This document shows positions 7,288 to 15,786 of a stretch of 47,066 nucleotides of DNA, one piece after another. The stretch lies in contig JAFSIV010000021.1 of the NCBI GenBank assembly GCA_017439585.1, forward strand, positions 1 to 47,066. The letters run 5' to 3'. The position numbers and the translations under genes were made by a program. This stretch comes from Clostridia bacterium (GTDB lineage Bacteria; Bacillota; Clostridia; Oscillospirales; Acutalibacteraceae). The notes below the pieces were generated by a model that saw nothing but the letters and a program-made list of their open reading frames with translations, made no database searches and was not told the DNA's origin. Position 1 is the first letter of the stretch. Each line of letters opens with the position of its first letter.

Positions 7288-9332
7288 TGAAATACAATCC
7301 GCTTATTAAGAAAAAGGATAAAAGCTTTACGGTTTTTGAAAATGTTAAGGGACTTGATTTAACAAGTGAAAAAGAAGTTAAAGCCGGAAGCGGGTTTTCG
7401 GTTTGCGAAAATGTTTGGTATAAGGATAAAAAAATAGTATCTCGTCCTGCAATAGATACCTCTCCTCAAAACAGGATTTTTGCCGATGTTTTAGAGGACG
7501 GGTACGATTATAAATACCGTTTAACCGATATTGAGGTTGAGTTTGAGGGATTAAAAGGAAAGCTTGCCGAGCTTAATATGTATTATGATGATTCCAACTG
7601 CACTGTTTATATCGGAATAGTTTTTGAGGATAATACTTTTAAAAGTATCGGAAATATACATTTTGGCAGATTTGATGATGATAACTATTTTTTACCGTAT
7701 AATATCTTATATTACACCGGTAAATCGCAAAATGGCGGCGGAATTTTTGCGGCGGTTTCGCTTGTTAATCAAGAAAATTTTTCTCAAAAAGATTATACAA
7801 TATATGAAATTAATTCTGATTTTACTGCCTGGCAGGTTTGCACGGGTTACTATATTCCAACTGTTTATATAAACGGCAGAGGAGATTCTTATGCACTGGC
7901 AGAAGAATACGGGTCGGTTTATACTCCGAAGCCTCGTATGTTAGAAGCGTTAAATATGCTCGACGGTCGGTTTTATGCTTATTTTACAACCGACGGTTAT
8001 TCGGATAGTTTCAGGCTTCCGTTTTCGAAGCTTGAAACCACTTCGGTTATTTGCAGGGTATATATTTCTATGGATAATTATATAGAGTGGTTGATTTATG
8101 AACATGAAGATTCAGCTTCGGCTTTTTTTAACGGACAGGAAATAATATTACACATTGACCGCAATAAAGGCACTTTTTATTTTACTAAAAATAATCAAAG
8201 CTATGCTTTTGCAAGAATGACCGCTTATGATGAAAACAATTTAAGAATATCAACCGATAAACAGCCTGAGCGAGGAAGAGAAAAGATCCTTAGCTGTACG
8301 GTTGCCGAAAGATTAGGAGATAAAATTGTGTTCAGCGGCGGAAATGAAAAGGGTGAAGTTTATTATTCGTCTTATAACAGACCCTTGTATTTTCCGTCGA
8401 TACAGGATAATATAATAGGTTCGCCTAATGATAGTGTAACCGGTTTATGCGCGTTTGAGGATAAGCTATTAGCTTTCAAGGAAAAAGGAATTTATACTCT
8501 TAAAATAGAAGGTTCGGATGCAATAAACCAATCGACTATTTTATCAGATAATTCAGGAATATTTTATAATGCAGGTAAATATAAAATAGATACTTTAAAT
8601 CTGAGTTTGGGTAGTGTTACAAAAAATAAGGCTTCAAAATTTTCAAAGGGTGTAATTTTTCAGGAAACCTTGGGGGATATTTATTGTTTTTATAAAAACA
8701 GTATTCATAATATATCGAGCCAAATAAGTCCTCTGCTTAAAAAAACCGAGCTTGATGATATAGAAAATGCGATTAGTATCATTTGGGAAGATTATTATAT
8801 GTTGTTTTTATTTGACAAAGTTGTTATGATTAATATAGAAGATTTTTTAAAAGGGGATAAAAATGCTAAAATATTCATTTGGCATTTACCTGAGGAATAT
8901 TCTGTTAAGGGAGCTTTCTCTGAGGGAAGCGATATTTCACTTCTTTTATCCTTAAAAGGAACAAATTTATGCTTTATGGCAAAGCTTCAGGGAGAAAAGG
9001 ACCAAATAATAACCTTTGATTATTTCGAGCTTGGAGGTTATGAAAAAGAAATTTCTTCTAAGTTTGAAACGAAACCGTTTTATCCCGATAAAAAGGGTAA
9101 ATCTATTGTTTTGAAAAAAGCATATCTTGATTTGGATGTTAAAGGCATTTGCGATATAAAGTTTAAAACCTGTCTTGGAGAATGCGGATTTCATATTAAT
9201 AAAGAATATTATTCGCCTGATTTTGATATAAAACTTTTCCCTCAGCTAAAATGCAAGGATTATATAAAACTTTCATTTAAAACCTCTGCCCCGTTTAGTT
9301 TTCGGGATTCAGAAATTTATTACACTCTTTAA
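7287..9332 (+). CDS. Nozzle / DNA-stabilisation-like structural protein
   Basis: A 681-residue, strand-rich, aromatic-rich protein without membrane segments. The region YYSSYNRPLYFPS followed by NDSVTGLCAFEDKLLAFKEK and GIYTLKI matches the beta-propeller signature I know from short-tail nozzle proteins (P22 gp10-like, podovirus tubular proteins), which close the channel below the adaptor. Start TAATG overlaps the connector gene. If right, the module encodes a head-to-nozzle particle of podovirus type. No receptor-binding or needle protein follows. Assignment is from recalled patterns, and the N-terminal third is unrecognised. Confidence 0.6.
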   Translation: MKYNPLIKKKDKSFTVFENVKGLDLTSEKEVKAGSGFSVCENVWYKDKKIVSRPAIDTSPQNRIFADVLEDGYDYKYRLTDIEVEFEGLKGKLAELNMYYDDSNCTVYIGIVFEDNTFKSIGNIHFGRFDDDNYFLPYNILYYTGKSQNGGGIFAAVSLVNQENFSQKDYTIYEINSDFTAWQVCTGYYIPTVYINGRGDSYALAEEYGSVYTPKPRMLEALNMLDGRFYAYFTTDGYSDSFRLPFSKLETTSVICRVYISMDNYIEWLIYEHEDSASAFFNGQEIILHIDRNKGTFYFTKNNQSYAFARMTAYDENNLRISTDKQPERGREKILSCTVAERLGDKIVFSGGNEKGEVYYSSYNRPLYFPSIQDNIIGSPNDSVTGLCAFEDKLLAFKEKGIYTLKIEGSDAINQSTILSDNSGIFYNAGKYKIDTLNLSLGSVTKNKASKFSKGVIFQETLGDIYCFYKNSIHNISSQISPLLKKTELDDIENAISIIWEDYYMLFLFDKVVMINIEDFLKGDKNAKIFIWHLPEEYSVKGAFSEGSDISLLLSLKGTNLCFMAKLQGEKDQIITFDYFELGGYEKEISSKFETKPFYPDKKGKSIVLKKAYLDLDVKGICDIKFKTCLGECGFHINKEYYSPDFDIKLFPQLKCKDYIKLSFKTSAPFSFRDSEIYYTL

Positions 9333-9344
9333 AAGGAGAACATT

Positions 9345-10541
9345 ATGAAAAAAATAGTTGCAATAATTTTAATACTTATTATAAGCCTTTCTGCCTGCGG
9401 AAAAGTTAGTGATAATGAAAATGGCGTTTTGGGAAAATATAGTGAGAGTGTGGTTGGAGGTGTTTGGCTATCTTTCAGCGAGATAAACACTATATTAAAA
9501 GCTGATAACATAGAAAAAGAGATAGAGGCAGTAGCTTCAAATTGCAAAAATCTTAACATTCGGGATGTTTATATTCATACTGTATCCTTTTGCGATGCAA
9601 TTTATAAATCAGAAATATATCCTAAAACTCAAAGTGCTAAGGCGGTAGATTTTGATGTTTTAGAAAAATTTATAGATATTTTTCATAAAAACGATATTAG
9701 GGTACACGCTTGGCTTAATCCTTATCGGGTTTCCACTTCTAATAGCGAGATAGAAAAGCTTGATGAAAAGAGTATAGTAAGACAATGGCTTAGCGATGAG
9801 GATAAAGAAAATGACAGTAACGTTTGCTTATATAATGGAATTTACCTTAACCCTGCAAGCGAACAGGTGAGACGGTTTATAACATCTGCCATAACCGAAA
9901 TCTGCGAAAATTACGAGGTTGACGGTATTCATTTTGACGATTATTTTTATCCGACTACCGATATAGAGTTTGATAAAACAAGCTATGAGGAATATATATC
10001 GGGGGCTGAAAGTCCGTTGTCTTTGGCAGATTGGCGGAGAGCCAATGTGAATATTCTAATCAGTGATTGCTATTATACTGTAAAGGAAATTGATGAGAAT
10101 ATTGAGTTTTCTATAAGTCCTGCGGCAGATGTTAAGAAAAATTATAACGAGCTTTATGCCGATGTTGAATACTGGATAGAAAGCGGATATGTTGACAGTA
10201 TAATTCCTCAGCTTTATTTCGGCTTTTTGTATCCCGATAAAGAGTTTCGGTTTGAGAATTTATTAGAGGAATGGGTAAGCTTATCCAAGAAAAATTCAGA
10301 GGTTGATTTGCATATAGGATTGGCTACATATAAAATAGGAACAACTTCTGCACCTGATAACGAGGAATGGCAAGAATATGAGGATATTATCGCTCGTCAG
10401 GCAGAGCTTTGCTATAATAACAGTTTTGTTAAAGGCTTCGTTTTGTTTTCATATAGTTCGGTATTTTCGAACAATGCTTTAAATGCTTCTCAAATGGAAA
10501 ATCTGAAACTTAGGCTTAGCTCTTTTAAGGGGGCTAAATAG
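9345..10541 (+). CDS. GHL10-type glycoside-hydrolase-like lipoprotein
   Basis: Predicted surface lipoprotein of 398 residues. Signal peptide residues 1-17 and lipobox LSAC with the lipidated Cys at 18. The rest is a TIM-barrel of the glycosyl hydrolase-like 10 (GHL10/DUF187) family: GGVWLSFSEINT, FHKNDIRVHAWLNPYRVS, YEVDGIHFDDYFYP, then IIPQLYFGF. E. coli DigH of this family is a lipoprotein that cleaves denuded peptidoglycan glycans, so a wall substrate is plausible. It begins 12 bp after the nozzle gene (AAAAGGAG site) and its stop overlaps the holin-like start, so it belongs to the phage operon. It could be the lysis enzyme, a wall-remodelling factor, or a host gene captured by the operon. 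Confidence 0.85.
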   Translation: MKKIVAIILILIISLSACGKVSDNENGVLGKYSESVVGGVWLSFSEINTILKADNIEKEIEAVASNCKNLNIRDVYIHTVSFCDAIYKSEIYPKTQSAKAVDFDVLEKFIDIFHKNDIRVHAWLNPYRVSTSNSEIEKLDEKSIVRQWLSDEDKENDSNVCLYNGIYLNPASEQVRRFITSAITEICENYEVDGIHFDDYFYPTTDIEFDKTSYEEYISGAESPLSLADWRRANVNILISDCYYTVKEIDENIEFSISPAADVKKNYNELYADVEYWIESGYVDSIIPQLYFGFLYPDKEFRFENLLEEWVSLSKKNSEVDLHIGLATYKIGTTSAPDNEEWQEYEDIIARQAELCYNNSFVKGFVLFSYSSVFSNNALNASQMENLKLRLSSFKGAK

Positions 10542-10792
10542 TGTCTAGCACAGTAATCGTTGCTCTAATCTCCTTTGCAGGCACTTTAATAGGCACAGCC
10601 GGAGGTATTCTGGCTTCCGCTAAGCTCACCGAGTATAGACTAAGCCAATTAGAGAAAAAGGTTGAGGCACAAAACGGCGGATATGCTAAAATTCCGCTTA
10701 TTGAGGAAAGAATATCTAATATCAGCAAGAGACTATATATTGTGGAGAGGCGTCAACCGTCTGATTTTACGGCAAGCTTTAACAGGCAGTAA
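10541..10792 (+). CDS. Small membrane protein, holin/XhlA-like
   Basis: An 83-residue protein: one N-terminal membrane helix (about residues 4-24, VALISFAGTLIGTAGGILA), then a coiled-coil (YRLSQLEKKVEAQNG) and a second amphipathic helix (IEERISNISKRLYIVER). This layout, including YRLSQLEKKV, is that of small phage proteins often annotated as holin or XhlA-like in Clostridia phages. The start is GTG, overlapping the lipoprotein stop by one base. It closes the phage operon. A role in lysis with the upstream hydrolase is an inference from context. Confidence 0.6.
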   Translation: MSSTVIVALISFAGTLIGTAGGILASAKLTEYRLSQLEKKVEAQNGGYAKIPLIEERISNISKRLYIVERRQPSDFTASFNRQ

Positions 10793-10891
10793 AATTCAAG
10801 GTCGAATTTAGGCAAAAGATATAAAAAAACAAATTTTATATGTAAAAAATGTCGAAAAATAAGAAAAAGCGAATTTTATTTATAAATCCCC

Positions 10892-10919
10892 TTGATTTTT
10901 ATTTTTCTTGTGATATAAT
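10892..10919 (+). promoter_or_regulatory. Promoter of nrdD
   Basis: TTGATT (10892-10897), 16-bp spacer, TATAAT (10914-10919). Confidence 0.7.
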
Positions 10920-10931
10920 AATATCTGCACT

Positions 10932-10947
10932 ACACAAGATATTGTAT
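10932..10947 (+). promoter_or_regulatory. Probable NrdR box
   Basis: ACACAAGATATTGTAT agrees with the 16-bp NrdR palindrome (ACACwAtATaTwGtGT) at about 14 positions and lies just downstream of the -10, where bound repressor would block transcription. The second box that usually lies about three helical turns away is not convincing here. Confidence 0.6.
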
Positions 10948-10989
10948 TTTAAGAATTAAAACCATCGTATATTTGGGGGAATTAGAAAA

Positions 10990-13167
10990 ATGAAAATCAT
11001 CAAGAGAAGCGGCGCAGAGGTTGAGTTTAACCCTGAAAAAATCGTAATCGCTGTTACAAAAGCTAACGAAAGCGTAGTTCCCAGCGCTCGTATGAGCGAA
11101 ATTCAGATTAAGCGTATTGCAGAGGATGTTGAGTCGGCTGCAATGAATATCAACCGTTCTTTAAGCGTTGAGGAAATACAAGATATGGTAGAGGACCAGA
11201 TTATGAATCAGCGTGCTTTTGATGTTGCGCGCCGTTATATAACCTATCGTTATACCAGAGCGTTAGTTCGTAAATCTAATACCACTGATGAGCAGATTTT
11301 AAGCCTTATCGAATGTAATAATGAAGAGGTTAAGCAGGAAAATTCTAACAAGAACCCCACTGTTAACAGCGTTCAGCGTGATTATATGGCAGGTGAGGTT
11401 AGTAAAGATATTACCAAACGTATCCTCTTAGAGCCTGATATCGTTGAGGCGCATGAGCAAGGTTTAATTCATTTCCATGATGCAGACTATTTTGCTCAGC
11501 ATATGCATAACTGCGACCTTGTTAACCTTGAAGATATGCTTCAAAATGGTACGGTTATCAGCGGTACTTATATCGAAAAGCCTCATACCTTTTCAACCGC
11601 TTGTAATATCGCAACCCAGATTATTGCTCAGGTTGCTTCCTGTCAATACGGTGGTCAGAGTATAAGTCTTACCCATTTGGCTCCCTTTGTTGATATCAGC
11701 CGCAAAAAGCTTTATGAAGAGGTTAAGGCTGAGCTTTCATCCATAGATGCTAATATTCCTGATGAAACCATCAGAGAAATAACCGAAAAACGTTTGCGCG
11801 ATGAAATCCGCAAGGGTGTTCAAACAATTCAGTATCAGGTTGTTACTTTGATGACAACTAACGGACAGGCTCCGTTTGTTACTGTATTTATGTATTTAAA
11901 CGAGGCTAAAAGCGATAGAGAAAAGCAAGACCTCGCTATGATTATTGAGGAAGTTTTAAAGCAGAGATACAAAGGCGTTAAAAACGAGAAGGGTGTTTGG
12001 ATTACTCCTGCTTTCCCCAAGCTTATCTATGTTTTAGAGGAAGACAACATAAAAGAGGGAACACCTTATTGGTATTTAACCCAGCTTGCCGCTAAATGCA
12101 CCGCTAAGCGAATGGTGCCTGATTATATTTCCGAGAAAATGATGCTCGAAAATAAAATTGATAAAAACGGCGAGGGTCATTGCTATACCTGTATGGGTTG
12201 CCGCAGCTTCTTAACTCCTTATGTTGATGAAAACGGCAAGCCCAAGTATTACGGTAGATTTAACCAAGGTGTTGTTACTGTAAACCTGGTTGATATAGGT
12301 CTTTCTGCCGGCGGCGATATGGATAAATTCTGGAAGATATTTGATGAAAGAATGGAGCTTTGCCACAGAGCATTGCAGGCTCGCCACGAGCGTTTAACCG
12401 GTACTGTTTCGGATGCTGCTCCTATTCTTTGGCAGTATGGTGCATTACTCAGACTTAAAAAGGGCGAAACCATTGATAAGTATTTGCATGGCGGATACTC
12501 TACCTTGTCGCTGGGATATGCAGGTCTTTGGGAATGTGTTTATTCTATGAACGGCAAGAAGCTTACCGAGCCTGAGGGCGAGGAATTAGGCTTAGAGATT
12601 ATGAAAAAGCTTAACGAGTATACTGCTAAGTGGAAAGCTGCTGAAAATATTGATTATTCGCTTTACGGCACTCCCCTTGAAAGTACAACATATAAATTCG
12701 CTAAATGCTTGCAAAACCGTTTTGGTATTGTTAAGGGTGTTACTGATAGAAACTATATCACCAATAGCTATCATGTTCATGTTGGTGAGGAAATAGATGC
12801 TTTCGATAAGTTGGCTCTTGAAGCTAAGTTCCAGCTTTTATCACCCGGCGGTGCGATTTCTTATGTTGAAGTTCCTAATATGCAGAATAATATAGATGCC
12901 GTAATTTCGGTTATGCAGTTTATTTACGACAATATTATGTATGCAGAGCTTAATACTAAGAGCGATTATTGCCACGAATGCGGATTTGACGGTGAAATAG
13001 TTGTTGAAGAGGATGAGCACGGTAAGTTGGTTTGGAAATGTCCTAACTGCGGAAATACCGACCAAGACCGAATGAATGTTGCTCGTCGTACCTGCGGATA
13101 TATCGGTACTCAGTATTGGAATCAGGGCAGAACTCAGGAAATTAAAGAAAGAGTATTGCATCTTTAA
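10990..13167 (+). CDS. nrdD: Anaerobic (class III) ribonucleoside-triphosphate reductase
   Basis: Reduces NTPs to dNTPs by glycyl-radical chemistry in anaerobes. Residues 1 to about 90 are an ATP-cone allosteric domain (MKIIKRSGAEVEFNPEKIVI). The ten-stranded barrel includes HFHDADYFAQHMHNCDLVNL and the Cys-rich CYTCMGCRSF. The C-terminus carries the zinc site (CHECGFDG...CPNCGN) and the radical loop RRTCGYIGTQYWNQGRTQE, whose Gly is made radical by NrdG. At 725 residues it is full length. GGGGGA precedes the ATG. The gene starts the nrdD-nrdG-dut block and is probably repressed by NrdR. An oxygen-sensitive enzyme points to an anaerobic life. Confidence 0.97.
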   Translation: MKIIKRSGAEVEFNPEKIVIAVTKANESVVPSARMSEIQIKRIAEDVESAAMNINRSLSVEEIQDMVEDQIMNQRAFDVARRYITYRYTRALVRKSNTTDEQILSLIECNNEEVKQENSNKNPTVNSVQRDYMAGEVSKDITKRILLEPDIVEAHEQGLIHFHDADYFAQHMHNCDLVNLEDMLQNGTVISGTYIEKPHTFSTACNIATQIIAQVASCQYGGQSISLTHLAPFVDISRKKLYEEVKAELSSIDANIPDETIREITEKRLRDEIRKGVQTIQYQVVTLMTTNGQAPFVTVFMYLNEAKSDREKQDLAMIIEEVLKQRYKGVKNEKGVWITPAFPKLIYVLEEDNIKEGTPYWYLTQLAAKCTAKRMVPDYISEKMMLENKIDKNGEGHCYTCMGCRSFLTPYVDENGKPKYYGRFNQGVVTVNLVDIGLSAGGDMDKFWKIFDERMELCHRALQARHERLTGTVSDAAPILWQYGALLRLKKGETIDKYLHGGYSTLSLGYAGLWECVYSMNGKKLTEPEGEELGLEIMKKLNEYTAKWKAAENIDYSLYGTPLESTTYKFAKCLQNRFGIVKGVTDRNYITNSYHVHVGEEIDAFDKLALEAKFQLLSPGGAISYVEVPNMQNNIDAVISVMQFIYDNIMYAELNTKSDYCHECGFDGEIVVEEDEHGKLVWKCPNCGNTDQDRMNVARRTCGYIGTQYWNQGRTQEIKERVLHL

Positions 13168-13176
13168 TAGATATAA

Positions 13177-13210
13177 AAAATATCGGTGTTTTTTAAAACA
13201 CCGATATTTT
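13177..13210. terminator. Perfect 16-bp stem between nrdD and nrdG
   Basis: Arms 13177-13192 and 13195-13210 are perfectly complementary and end in TTTT. It may partly terminate after nrdD, so that catalytic nrdG is made at lower levels than nrdD, or protect the nrdD mRNA 3' end. Confidence 0.75.
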
Positions 13211-13230
13211 AAGTGATAGGAGTTATTTAG

Positions 13231-13791
13231 TTGAATTACGCGGTGATTAAAAAATTTGATATCGCAAACGGACCTGGCGTTAGGGTTTCGCTATTTGTCA
13301 GCGGTTGCAGGCATAAATGCAAAAACTGTTTTAACAGCGAGGCTTGGGATTTTTCTTACGGAAAACCTTTCACTAAGGATACATTAGAAGAAATTTTAAC
13401 CGCATTAGCGCCAAATCATATTGAAGGATTTTCGCTTTTGGGCGGTGAGCCGTTTGAGCCTGAAAATCAAGAGGGAGTTTTAGAGATTTTAAAGGCTATA
13501 AAAGAAAAAATGCCAGAGAAAACCGTTTGGTGTTATACAGGCTTTCTTTATGACACTCAGTTGCTTGAAGGAAAGGTTGGAAATGCCAAGACCGTTCGGG
13601 AAATATTAGAATATATTGATGTTTTGGTTGACGGAAGATTTGTTGAAAAGCTAAAAAGTCCCGACCTTATTTTCAGAGGCTCTTCAAATCAGCGTATAAT
13701 AGATGTTAAAAATTCATTGAGCTCAGGCGAGGTTGTTTGGCTTGAAGGCAAATGGCAGCGAAGGATGGGCTCGGGCGATATTTATGAATAG
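13231..13791 (+). CDS. nrdG: Anaerobic RNR activating enzyme (radical SAM)
   Basis: Radical-SAM activase that places the glycyl radical on NrdD using S-adenosylmethionine and a 4Fe-4S cluster. The cluster motif is CRHKCKNC (about residues 27-34), after FDIANGPGVRVSLFVSG. Later LLGGEPFEP is the SAM-contacting GGEP motif. At 186 residues it is typical, though the C-terminal tail is slightly long. The start is TTG with AGGAG 8-9 nt upstream. It follows nrdD by 63 bp and precedes dut by 11 bp. Confidence 0.95.
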   Translation: MNYAVIKKFDIANGPGVRVSLFVSGCRHKCKNCFNSEAWDFSYGKPFTKDTLEEILTALAPNHIEGFSLLGGEPFEPENQEGVLEILKAIKEKMPEKTVWCYTGFLYDTQLLEGKVGNAKTVREILEYIDVLVDGRFVEKLKSPDLIFRGSSNQRIIDVKNSLSSGEVVWLEGKWQRRMGSGDIYE

Positions 13792-13802
13792 GGGAATTTG
13801 AA

Positions 13803-14243
13803 ATGATTAATGTTAATTTTAAGAAGCTTAATGAAAAGGCGGTAAAGCCAACCTATGGTTCTGAATTTGCCGCAGGCGCAGACCTTTATGCCTGCGAGGG
13901 AGCAGAGGTTGAGATTAAAGCAGGAGAGACCAAATTAATTCATACAGGTATTGCAATGGAAATACCTGTGGGGTATGCCGGTTTGATTTATGCGAGAAGC
14001 GGAATAGCTACCAAGCGAGGCTTAGCTCCTGCAAATAAGGTTGGAGTTATTGATGCCGATTACCGCGGTGAGATAATGGTATCGCTTCATAACCATTCGG
14101 GTGAAACTCAGGTTATTGCAGACGGCGAGAGAATAGCTCAGCTTGTTATTGCACCTTTCTTAGCAGTGAATTTTGACGAGGTTGAGGAGTTAACCGATAC
14201 TGATAGAGGTAGCGGTGGCTTCGGCTCAACAGGAAAAAAATAA
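13803..14243 (+). CDS. dut: dUTP diphosphatase
   Basis: Hydrolyses dUTP to dUMP and pyrophosphate, keeping uracil out of DNA and feeding dTMP synthesis. All five motifs of the trimeric family are present in order: SEFAAGADLYA, YARSGIATKRGL, GVIDADYRGEI, GERIAQLVI and the C-terminal Gly-rich RGSGGFGSTG that closes on the substrate. At 146 residues it is full length. It lies 11 bp after nrdG, so dNTP synthesis and clean-up are co-expressed, and it ends in a strong terminator. Confidence 0.97.
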   Translation: MINVNFKKLNEKAVKPTYGSEFAAGADLYACEGAEVEIKAGETKLIHTGIAMEIPVGYAGLIYARSGIATKRGLAPANKVGVIDADYRGEIMVSLHNHSGETQVIADGERIAQLVIAPFLAVNFDEVEELTDTDRGSGGFGSTGKK

Positions 14244-14260
14244 TTTTAATATTATAAAGA

Positions 14261-14302
14261 AACCCAAAGCCGTTGCATTTTTGCGACGGCTTTGGGCTTT
14301 TA
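14261..14302 (+). terminator. Terminator after dut
   Basis: A 14-bp stem (14263-14276 with 14283-14296) followed by CTTTTAT. Confidence 0.85.
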
Positions 14303-14755
14303 TATAACGAAAACCACGCGACTATCGCTTGGTTTTAAAAAAGTTAAGTAATTAACGATTTTGGAAAGTTTATGGAAAAAGATATCACATTGTCGCTCAT
14401 GCCGCGACAGGCACGCCCTTTCTTATGTAGGCGAAAAGAAAGGGCGAAAAGATTCGCCTAAGGGGGAATTTCGATTTCCCCCTTAGGTGACAAAGATTAA
14501 TTTTTATTAAAAAGCCGCCAAAGAGTGAAAACTTCGTTTTCAATTTGTCGGCAAGTTTCTATATATTTTATAGTAGCATCATTGTCACCCTATCCCCTTA
14601 AACGACAAGGGCTTTGCCCTTGACCCGATTACGGGTAGCAAGTGATAGATACATCGCTGACAGGTTAAAAAAAGCACACCTGTGTTGCCATTATCGTTTA
14701 GGGCTATGCCTGAAAATGAAATACCACCCGCTATGCAGGTGGATATTTTAAAAAA
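14301..14755. repeat. Gene-free, hairpin-rich intergenic stretch (fold-back repeats)
   Basis: This region lies between the convergent genes dut and tyrA and holds no credible gene. It is packed with inverted repeats: TGTCGC...GCGACA near 14394-14412, GCCCTTTC...GAAAGGGC near 14416-14446, CCTAAGGGGGA...TCCCCCTTAGG near 14457-14487, a GAAAAC-TTC-GTTTTC hairpin inside a longer GCCG...CGGC stem near 14512-14554, CAAGGGC-TTT-GCCCTTG near 14607-14623, and CCACC...GGTGG at 14724-14742. An outer pair, GGTGACAAAGAT (14486-14497) and ATCATTGTCACC (14578-14589), makes a nested fold-back unit. It looks like one or more non-autonomous palindromic repeats. The last hairpin may also end tyrA transcription. 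Confidence 0.6.
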
Positions 14756-14759
14756 CTAC

Positions 14760-15617
14760 TTATTTTTTATCAAATAATGCTCTGCGCTCGGTGGAATGGC
14801 GCATCATTTTTCTCATAGACTCAATATCCTCGGTTTCGAGCATTGTTTTTAATTCATTGAATTTATCTATAAAGAGATTCATCTGCTCTAAAAGAGCGGA
14901 TTTGTTTTCTATAAACAGTTCACTCCACATAAGGTCGTTTATTCTGGCAATTCTTGTGAGGTCTCTGAAAGAGTCACCCGTAAAATTTTCCATATTTTCT
15001 TTATCGTTACAGGTCATTAGGGTGATAGCGATACAGTGAGTTAGCTGAGAGAGGAAGCCAATCATTTCGTCATGCTCTTTGGGAGAGAGGGTGGCTACAT
15101 TTGAGAAACCAAGCAGTCTGCCAAGCTCTAAACAAGTTTGAATTGCTTCGGGGGTGTTTTTTTCGGTAGGTGTAACAATGTAATTTGCGCCAATAAATAG
15201 CTTATCGGTGCTGTTTTCAACACCCGAAACCTCGCGGCCTGCCATAGGGTGAGCCGCGATAAATTCAACATCGGGTCGAAGTATTTCTTGAATTTTATAT
15301 ACTATGTTACCCTTAACACCGGTAACGTCGGTTATAAGCGCTCCGCTTTTTAAAAGCTTTTGATTTTTTTCTATCCATTGGACGAAAATATGAGGATATA
15401 AAGCGAAGATAACAAGGTCTGCCTCGCCGATAATTCGTTCGTCCAATTCGGTGGAGCCTTCGTCTATTATATTTTCTTTAAGTGCATATTCTATCGAGGA
15501 GGCTTCTTTGGTTATGGCGCTAATATGAAATCCAAACCGTTTAAGCACCCTCGCATAGCTTCCGCCTAATAAACCTAGTCCCACTATAAGTATTTTTTGA
15601 CTTATATCTACTATCAT
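14760..15617 (-). CDS. tyrA: Prephenate dehydrogenase
   Basis: Oxidatively decarboxylates prephenate to 4-hydroxyphenylpyruvate in tyrosine synthesis. The N-terminal Rossmann fold has ILIVGLGLLGGSYARVL (about residues 9-25), then the substrate-binding segment AAHPMAGREVSGVENS and the helical C-terminal dimerisation domain (ATLSPKEHDEMIGFLSQLTH). At 285 residues it lacks the ACT domain that many Firmicute enzymes carry, so feedback control by tyrosine may differ. It has its own promoter (15647-15675) and no aromatic-pathway neighbours. The ATG is preceded by AGAGGCGG. Confidence 0.93.
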   Translation of the reverse strand: MIVDISQKILIVGLGLLGGSYARVLKRFGFHISAITKEASSIEYALKENIIDEGSTELDERIIGEADLVIFALYPHIFVQWIEKNQKLLKSGALITDVTGVKGNIVYKIQEILRPDVEFIAAHPMAGREVSGVENSTDKLFIGANYIVTPTEKNTPEAIQTCLELGRLLGFSNVATLSPKEHDEMIGFLSQLTHCIAITLMTCNDKENMENFTGDSFRDLTRIARINDLMWSELFIENKSALLEQMNLFIDKFNELKTMLETEDIESMRKMMRHSTERRALFDKK

Positions 15618-15646
15618 TTAAGCCGCCTCTTTTGTAATTTTTATAT

Positions 15647-15675
15647 ATTATAGCACTTTAAAGCGTTAAAGTCAA
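15647..15675 (-). promoter_or_regulatory. Promoter of tyrA
   Basis: On the minus strand TTGACT (15675-15670), 17-bp spacer, TATAAT (15652-15647), about 30 bp before the ATG. Confidence 0.8.
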
Positions 15676-15732
15676 GGGATTTCTGACTAATCATTCTGAA
15701 TTAATTTTCTTAATATTAAAATCAGATAAATT

Positions 15733-15763
15733 AAAAATCACCCTAAATTTTTTAGGGTGATTT
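15733..15763 (-). terminator. Terminator of the M23 peptidase gene
   Basis: A 13-bp stem (15735-15747 with 15751-15763) with a TTT loop; reading the minus strand it is followed by TTTTTAA. It insulates tyrA from the peptidase gene. Confidence 0.85.
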
Positions 15764-15786
15764 AAATATTTTATTAAATTTTAAAA

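Larger units (their letters stand above)
1724..10792 (+). mobile_element. Phage-derived head/packaging module without tail or integration genes
   Basis: Ten tightly packed genes on one strand: small terminase, large terminase, a 58-aa membrane protein, scaffold, major capsid, portal, connector, nozzle-like protein, GHL10-type lipoprotein and holin-like protein. Every frame is intact and most neighbours overlap or lie within 20 bp. No tape measure, tail tube, baseplate, integrase, repressor, replication gene or recognisable amidase or lysozyme is present. On the right it ends about 200 bp before nrdD. The set would suit a short-tailed (podovirus-like) particle or a domesticated particle. The boundaries are those of the gene cluster; no attachment-site repeats were identified. 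Confidence 0.75.

Noticed and set aside
2-10792. Recombinase as the integrase of the phage module
   Set aside because: The recombinase gene ends toward the module, so its element more likely extends left. No att repeat was found around the module. The link cannot be tested within the window.
12841-13161. Minus-strand frame opposite the end of nrdD
   Set aside because: Antisense to the conserved zinc and glycyl-radical region, with no ribosome site.
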